From NCBI GenBank assembly GCA_964527775.1, contig CAZGQS010000002.1, forward strand, positions 117,186 to 181,185: a stretch of 64,000 nucleotides of DNA. Reading direction: 5' to 3'. The notes under the pieces were generated by a model. The model was not told the DNA's origin and ran no database searches. It saw only the letters and a program-made list of their open reading frames with translations. A program made the translations under genes and the position numbers. This DNA is from VMCP01 sp964527775. Its GTDB lineage: Bacteria; Bacteroidota; Bacteroidia; NS11-12g; UBA955. This document shows, in pieces, positions 58,699 to 64,000 of this stretch (position 1 is its first letter; the number at the start of each line of letters is the position of its first letter).

Positions 58699-59542
58699 CG
58701 GCATGGAACATATTGATGAATTATTTCGGTCGAAATTAGCAAATGCCGAGGTTCCCGCTCCAACCGGAATTATGGAAGCGGTTCAAAGTAATTTGGCTTC
58801 GGGTGCTTCACAACATGTTGTGAGTCAATCTGCTTCAGCTATTTGGAGTAGTGCCATAGGGTTGAAAGTGGCGGGTATTGCTGCGGTTGTAGGACTTTCC
58901 ATTGGCGGTGTGATTTGGTTGGGAAATGATGAACAGAAACCGGTCAAAACATCCCCCGAAAAACAGAAAGAAGAAAAAGGAATTTCCCTTCAGGTTATTG
59001 AAAGTGCACCAAAGATTACTGACTCAATGGTTATTGAGTCTCATACAAATGTGATAAAATATAGTTTTGGTGATGCTCAGAAAGAGGAAATGACAGATCT
59101 TTCGGAAGATCAAAGTATTGAAGTGGACAGGCCACCGATGGAAGAAACTGGTCCTACAATTCAAATCTTTAGAAATAACGAAAGTCGGAATAATGTCAAA
59201 AAAGTGGAGGTAGAGGAAGAGGAAATGGAAGTTCAAACGTTTGGTTTGCCTGATCAAATGAATGCGTATAATGATGTTAAGCCCAATGTATTTACACCCA
59301 ATGGTGACGGCATTAATGATTCTTTTTTTGTGGAACTGAATACGGCTGAGTTTGTTGAGTTGGTGGTGTTAAATAGAGCGGGGATGAAGGTTTTTGGGAC
59401 TACCGATAAGAATAGAAAGTGGGCGGGAGATCATTTAGGTATGCCCTGTTCACCTGGATCTTACCGGGTGATTTTGAAGACGAAAAATACTAAGACTCAA
59501 ATGTTGGAAGGCGACCAATGGGTGTTAAATTTAATAAGATAA
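58691..59542 (+). CDS. Single-pass membrane protein in anti-sigma position with C-terminal T9SS type-B-like domain
   Basis: 283 residues. The cytoplasmic N-terminus (about 1-52) has no zinc anti-sigma HxxxCxxC motif. A single membrane segment (LKVAGIAAVVGLSIGGVIWLG, about 55-76) has no cleavage site. An acidic, low-complexity linker (KKVEVEEEEMEVQ) leads to a C-terminal domain, about 195-283: PNVFTPNGDGINDSFFVEL, VVLNRAGMKVFG, KWAGDHLGMPCSPGSYRVIL. That is the pattern of the gliding-motility-associated / T9SS type B sorting domain, ending 'GDQWVLNLIR'. It overlaps the sigma gene by 8 bases, so an anti-sigma role is inferred from position. A membrane-tethered sorting-like domain is odd and may sense the T9SS. 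Confidence 0.78.
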   Translation: MTNGMEHIDELFRSKLANAEVPAPTGIMEAVQSNLASGASQHVVSQSASAIWSSAIGLKVAGIAAVVGLSIGGVIWLGNDEQKPVKTSPEKQKEEKGISLQVIESAPKITDSMVIESHTNVIKYSFGDAQKEEMTDLSEDQSIEVDRPPMEETGPTIQIFRNNESRNNVKKVEVEEEEMEVQTFGLPDQMNAYNDVKPNVFTPNGDGINDSFFVELNTAEFVELVVLNRAGMKVFGTTDKNRKWAGDHLGMPCSPGSYRVILKTKNTKTQMLEGDQWVLNLIR

Positions 59543-59645
59543 AAATATGAAAATGAAGAAATATACAGCAACAAACGATGCTTGGCCTTTGGGTTTCCGG
59601 CGCAAATCGTTTATTTTTGACATTTTAGCAGAAAAACGTTCAATT

Positions 59646-62600
59646 ATGAAAGGATTTTCCTCAAATCTGAAAGGCTGGCTGGCACTGTTCGTGGTGTCGG
59701 TTTTTTCAGCGTTTCAACTGACCGCTCAGACCTGTAACATTACTTTTGACGGTAGTTTGTGCGTAGGTGCACCAATTACTTTCTTGGGAAGTGCTCAAGG
59801 TAGCAATCACAAATGGACATTTAACGATGGTGGTACAGACTTTACCAACAATGGTCCTCAGAATGCTACGTTTGCATTTGCTAAGGCAGGTAATGCAAAG
59901 GCTACTTACATCACCACTTTGTCTAATGGGCAGCAATGTACCAGCACTGTGAATTTGGTGATCAAAGAGAAGCCAAAAATCAAGATGAGCATTGTTACGA
60001 TGGACAGTCAGTGTTTTCAAAACAACTTGTTTTGTTTCATAGATAGTACTGAAACACCAAGTGGGTCTCCGGTAATACGCTCACAATATTTGGTTTCTGA
60101 TGGACAATTGTTTGATTATGATTTCCCTCCATCTGTTCTGCCGAATAAGATTTGCTTTTCAATCAAAGATGTTCGCGGAGGACCTTTTGACTTGTTTGTA
60201 GAAGCCATTGATAAGAATGGTTGTACCGATACCCAGAATTTGGTGGGTGCAGTATTTGTGCGTGAGAAGATTGGTGCTGCCTTCACAAGTAATAAGCCCA
60301 TTCAGTGTGATTCGGTGACGGCTTTAGTGAAGAATGTATCAAGAATTGGAGTGAATGCAGTTGATTCAATCTGGTGGTACTGGGGTGATGGAACAACATG
60401 GATGGAAGCTGATCCCAATATTACTTCCAAAACATGGGGCCCAGATTTAAAGAAAACATTCTTTGGACAAGGAGTTTATAACTCAAAATTAATTATTAGA
60501 ACCAAAGATGGTTGTAAAGATTCATTTACGATGACAGCAACTGCTACTGTATTCGCATCGAATGTAATTATATTAGCTAGCAAGGATAGTACCTGTATTT
60601 CTGAGCCAACCATCGATTTCAGAACAAATATCGTTCCCTCTGGAGCAAGTGGTTTGTTGTGGACGTTCGGAGACCCAAATTCTGGTCCTCAGAACTTTAA
60701 CAATAGAACTTGGTCGCCTAGTCACGATTTTACCGGTCTTGGACCATTCTTGGTTAAGTTACAATACAAACACCCTATTTGTGGTGATAGAGAAGTTTAT
60801 GATACCATCATCATTTTAGGTCCAAATTCTACCATTGACATCATGGGTGATCGTATACCTGATTGGCAAGTGTACCAGTGTCCAAAAGATGTGATGGATA
60901 CTGTAGGATTTAGAAACTATTCTACATTCTACCATAATGATAAAGACTATACTGATGATGATAGTACCTTCTATAAGAACGGTACTACTGCATTAGGACA
61001 TACGTTCCAATGGAACAATGCCACCAAAAAGCCCATTCAAATTTGGCAGCCTCCAGTAAGAAAGGAGAGAAATACTAGAGGAGATTCTACGGTTTATGTT
61101 CCTTCGGGAGGAGCAACACCAGGGGGAGGTAATGATCCATTAAAGCGTGAGAAGACTTGCGTAGTGCGTTTGTGGGATTTTGGGGATAACTATGGTGCAA
61201 AATGTACTACAGACGTAGTGAAGAATAAGAATGTTACGGTTAACTGTGCTTATTCTCACGATTCTATTCCTTTCCACTACTACCGTTCATGGGATTTAGT
61301 AATGTTGTCGGATTTCAAAAATAGTCCCATGGAGGATGCGATTTTCATTGATAGCAATGGATTGTGTAAACGGGTACCAGTTTTTGCAGATTCTGTTTTC
61401 TATGTGTATTTTGATTCTTTGATGGCTATTCCTCCTTATTGGAATGATACATTCTTTTTCAATGTGAATACTGGAAAATGGATTGGAAGATGGGAAAAAG
61501 ACACATTCTCTTATAATGCAAGTGGCGCTTCAGTAAAACCTATCTGGAGGTTGGAGAAAAAAGTATTTGGTCCAGCGGAGCGTTACATGGAAGACTTTAT
61601 CAAGGTTCGTTTGGGAGCAAAAGATACCATTTATGTGGGTACCAAAGGTTCCGAACAAATGATAGTAGGCCCAAGGGATACATTATTAAGTCCGAAGCAA
61701 AATGTTCTGGTAAAAAGTAAAACAGATAGCTTCGAGTTCTTATTTACACTTCATCTGAAACGCGACACACTGCCAAGAAATTTGATGAAAATCAGATGGG
61801 CTAAGGGAGAGAAATTGAATATCATCGATTCATTCAAAAGAATTCCCAATGGTATAGCAGGGTTTGATTATTTCATCAATTACAACCGTTACCGTGAGTT
61901 GTATTATTCTCGCATACCAGCTTGTAACAACGTTCAATTAACCCATAAAGATACTTGTCATGTTTTGAAATGTGAAAGTCAAGCTGTTAAGCAATTAGCG
62001 TTGTTGCACGCAAATGCAGGCGGTGTTGGTAGTGGATTGATCAAAGATGCGGTAGAATGTTTAGGCGCTGCTAATCCCACATATGGTGTCACGTTTATAT
62101 TGAGTGATTTGAAACCAGGTTGTTCATTCTCGGAAGTTCAAATTAATTACGATACCTTCTGTAACCCTAACGGTTGGGTTGCATTAGCTGGATTGAATCC
62201 AGGTGGTCGTCCGTTAAATCCGCCAGCGCCATGGTGGAATACTGCTTACAACTTAAGTGGAAGTGTACCAAGTAGATTCTCATGGCAGTACCCAGCATCT
62301 GGAGTTTGTAATACCAAGACTCAGTGCGTAACTGTAGGTATAATTGTTGGTAATGGAATTCAAAAAGTTCCTGGTGCTACACTTTGGACCAAATGGAACG
62401 GTAACAATGGTAAACGCCCATTGTGTCAAGATACTCATTACTACGACAAATTTGCTTGTTTCCCATTGATTGACCCTGCTTCTGAAATTGTGAAGCCAAC
62501 TCCTGGGCCAAGCGGTTTCCGTAAGATTTGTAAGTGGGATGAGATTATTGTGCGTGAAATTGCAGCAAACAAAACCAATACACGTGACTTGAAATCTATG

Positions 62601-64000
62601 AGATGGATGTTATCTACAGGTGATGCGGGTCCTTACTACGCAAGAAGTTGGAACTCGTTCATTCAAGAAGATTATTTCCACTACCAGAAAAATGTACCTG
62701 GTAAGAACAAGAAGTACATCTATAACTATGTTGTACAAACTAGAGGTCGTGAAAGACCCTACCAAGGTGCTTGTTCTAATGATTGGTATGATGGACAAGC
62801 GAAAGTGTATGACGGTCCAGATACTATTTTTACTGCTGAGATTAGAAAATATACTGTTGCTGCTGATGTTTCCAAAGTTTGGGATAACATCAAGAAGAAA
62901 TTAGAAGATAGAGGCTTTGATCCGTTCTCTCTGACCGATGCCCAAATTTTCAAAATGATCTGGAACGATACAGGGGTAATTGGGCAACCTAAGACAGGTG
63001 CTTACGGTTGTATCGATACCACTGGATTTGGTAAGGATATCAGATACTATTATGTACCAGACCCAGATTCAACTTTCGTGTTGCATCATAGGGATTCTGT
63101 GATAACTCCTATTGATTCATGGATGAACCCTGCAACTAAAAAGAACATTGCAGCTTACCGTTTTGTTCCTGAGCATTCAGGATTCCACATCATGAGTTTG
63201 AGTATGACTTCGAATAATGGTAAGTGTGAAGCAATTTGGGGACAACCAATTATCGTTGGTTTCGCCATGATCCAAGATAAGTTTACAGATTCTATTGTTT
63301 GTCAAGATCAGGGTGAGAGCTTGGTATTTGCACCTGATTACCGTTACTTTAACGTAGATCCGCAGAACAATGGTCAGTGGGATTGGAATTACTATTGGAA
63401 TCCAAATCCGCTAGAAAATCCGACACAGTATGATTATTGGAAAGATGCTAACCGTTACGGTAAGAATTTGGAGCCAAGAACGCGTTGGGATTGGAATAAA
63501 GGAGACGACGATACAACTAACAAAGTGACCATATTTGGTGGAGCTCCTTACGGAGGAACGTCAGTAGGTACAACTAATAACCCTTACATACAGTTGGGAG
63601 GAGGTAGTGATTTGTATTACAAGAACGATTCTGGTGTTTACACCTTCAGAAATGTAGCTGGCGACTCAACAGGTTGTAAGGATACCATGACTAAGCGTTT
63701 GTTTGTGACTCGTTTGGATGTGAAATTTGGTTTGAATCTAGAAGTTCCTAGTTGTAATACTACTATCGAATTCTATGATAGCTCAATCTTACATGATCCA
63801 TGCAGTTGGGCTATGAAGAATTGTACGGGCGCAACGCCTATGTCTTGTGACTACATCAATAAGTGGTTCATAGATTGGGGTGATGGCTACGATAACTACT
63901 ACGAGAAATTAAAGTTCAATGATGAAGGTTTACCACCTCGTATTGGTCATAAGTACACTAGAAATGGTTGGTTTAAGATACAATATGTATTGTTCACTGA
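59646..64000 (+). CDS. Giant secreted PKD-domain surface protein (runs off the window)
   Basis: Open without a stop from 59646 to the window end (1451 codons). An ATG at 59646 opens a signal peptide (GWLALFVVSVFSAFQLTAQ). In-frame ATGs at 59547 and 59553, 4 to 10 bases after the previous stop, would add a 33-residue charged extension (MKMKKYTATNDAWPLGFRRK...). PKD-like elements recur: WTFNDGGTDF, WWYWGDGTTWME, LWTFGDPNSG, RLWDFGDNYGA and IDWGDGYDNYY with a closing HKYTRNGWFKIQY. Cys pairs and Asp-Ser-rich linkers are frequent. Such proteins are usually T9SS type B cargo; the expected sorting domain would lie beyond the window. Adhesin or structural surface role is inferred. Confidence 0.85.
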   Translation, partial: MKGFSSNLKGWLALFVVSVFSAFQLTAQTCNITFDGSLCVGAPITFLGSAQGSNHKWTFNDGGTDFTNNGPQNATFAFAKAGNAKATYITTLSNGQQCTSTVNLVIKEKPKIKMSIVTMDSQCFQNNLFCFIDSTETPSGSPVIRSQYLVSDGQLFDYDFPPSVLPNKICFSIKDVRGGPFDLFVEAIDKNGCTDTQNLVGAVFVREKIGAAFTSNKPIQCDSVTALVKNVSRIGVNAVDSIWWYWGDGTTWMEADPNITSKTWGPDLKKTFFGQGVYNSKLIIRTKDGCKDSFTMTATATVFASNVIILASKDSTCISEPTIDFRTNIVPSGASGLLWTFGDPNSGPQNFNNRTWSPSHDFTGLGPFLVKLQYKHPICGDREVYDTIIILGPNSTIDIMGDRIPDWQVYQCPKDVMDTVGFRNYSTFYHNDKDYTDDDSTFYKNGTTALGHTFQWNNATKKPIQIWQPPVRKERNTRGDSTVYVPSGGATPGGGNDPLKREKTCVVRLWDFGDNYGAKCTTDVVKNKNVTVNCAYSHDSIPFHYYRSWDLVMLSDFKNSPMEDAIFIDSNGLCKRVPVFADSVFYVYFDSLMAIPPYWNDTFFFNVNTGKWIGRWEKDTFSYNASGASVKPIWRLEKKVFGPAERYMEDFIKVRLGAKDTIYVGTKGSEQMIVGPRDTLLSPKQNVLVKSKTDSFEFLFTLHLKRDTLPRNLMKIRWAKGEKLNIIDSFKRIPNGIAGFDYFINYNRYRELYYSRIPACNNVQLTHKDTCHVLKCESQAVKQLALLHANAGGVGSGLIKDAVECLGAANPTYGVTFILSDLKPGCSFSEVQINYDTFCNPNGWVALAGLNPGGRPLNPPAPWWNTAYNLSGSVPSRFSWQYPASGVCNTKTQCVTVGIIVGNGIQKVPGATLWTKWNGNNGKRPLCQDTHYYDKFACFPLIDPASEIVKPTPGPSGFRKICKWDEIIVREIAANKTNTRDLKSMRWMLSTGDAGPYYARSWNSFIQEDYFHYQKNVPGKNKKYIYNYVVQTRGRERPYQGACSNDWYDGQAKVYDGPDTIFTAEIRKYTVAADVSKVWDNIKKKLEDRGFDPFSLTDAQIFKMIWNDTGVIGQPKTGAYGCIDTTGFGKDIRYYYVPDPDSTFVLHHRDSVITPIDSWMNPATKKNIAAYRFVPEHSGFHIMSLSMTSNNGKCEAIWGQPIIVGFAMIQDKFTDSIVCQDQGESLVFAPDYRYFNVDPQNNGQWDWNYYWNPNPLENPTQYDYWKDANRYGKNLEPRTRWDWNKGDDDTTNKVTIFGGAPYGGTSVGTTNNPYIQLGGGSDLYYKNDSGVYTFRNVAGDSTGCKDTMTKRLFVTRLDVKFGLNLEVPSCNTTIEFYDSSILHDPCSWAMKNCTGATPMSCDYINKWFIDWGDGYDNYYEKLKFNDEGLPPRIGHKYTRNGWFKIQYVLFT

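Noticed and set aside
62610..62953. Several ORFs of 60-95 codons on both strands near the window end
   Set aside because: They are shadows of the giant PKD-protein frame, which is open throughout.
1..64000. tRNA or rRNA genes, insertion sequences, prophage or integrase genes
   Set aside because: No tRNA TpsiC-type segments in a cloverleaf context, rRNA sequence, transposase or phage protein was recognised by eye; a tRNAscan or Infernal run would settle the RNA part.

Overview
The window is bacterial and almost certainly from the Bacteroidota (a Cytophaga/Flavobacteria-type lineage). Evidence: lineage-typical families (DUF4293, DUF3109, BshB1, PorV/PorQ-like protein, lamin-tail protein, MbnP/MbnH pair), type IX secretion (T9SS) C-terminal domains, A-rich start contexts with few Shine-Dalgarno sequences, and promoter -7 boxes of the TAnnTTTG type (with a TAnnTTCG variant). 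LPS genes (waaA, rfaE2, LpxH-like) show a Gram-negative envelope. Nearly all genes are chromosomal housekeeping or envelope genes. No rRNA, tRNA, insertion sequence, prophage or CRISPR array is visible, and no gene-free gap exceeds 300 bases.

Layout. 1-5540 (minus): panD, a flippase-like membrane protein, rfaE2, a GT2 glycosyltransferase, a lamin-tail surface protein and the start of prmC. 5580-9842 (plus): recR, a GT2 fused to a sugar-transferase-like tail, an orphan histidine kinase, DUF4293. 9784-12824 (minus): queD-type protein, cysteine desulfurase, agmatinase, EF-P. 12836-16032 (minus): a copper locus with a Cys-rich small membrane protein, MbnP lipoprotein, MbnH-type di-heme peroxidase and a CDICG beta-barrel. 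16082-20920 (minus): mtgA, ferredoxin-NADP reductase, a secreted VWA-like protein, bshB1, a QC-like M28 lipoprotein. 21028-27313 (plus): yicC, two secreted beta-rich proteins (the second with an erythromycin-esterase-like domain), pssA, purE, DUF3109. 27320-27518: tandem heptamers. 27522-39825 (minus): UbiA-type prenyltransferase, def, ruvX, groES-groL, waaA and partner OMP, esterase, a second heptamer array folding as a long hairpin, ald, GT28-like, LpxH-like, secreted C1 peptidase, GNAT/FemAB-like. 39893-43849 (plus): M49-like peptidase and Prc. ccmB diverges from accC-hydroxyacid dehydrogenase across a perfect 18-bp palindrome.

47189-64000 (plus) is the surface/secretion part: a TonB-dependent receptor, a 1297-residue secreted protein with a T9SS type-A-like tail and a PorV/PorQ-like barrel form one unit ending in a strong intrinsic terminator. 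Then come greA, HIT, holB, an ECF sigma factor, and a single-pass membrane protein in the anti-sigma position whose extracytoplasmic end is a T9SS type-B (gliding-motility-associated) domain. It is followed directly by a giant PKD-type surface protein that runs off the window.

The most interesting items are the sigma / membrane 'sorting-domain' protein / giant protein trio (a possible T9SS-linked signalling loop), the TonB receptor-secreted protein-PorV triad, the copper locus, the heptamer repeats, and the many -7 boxes 4-6 nt before start codons, which predict leaderless or near-leaderless mRNAs.
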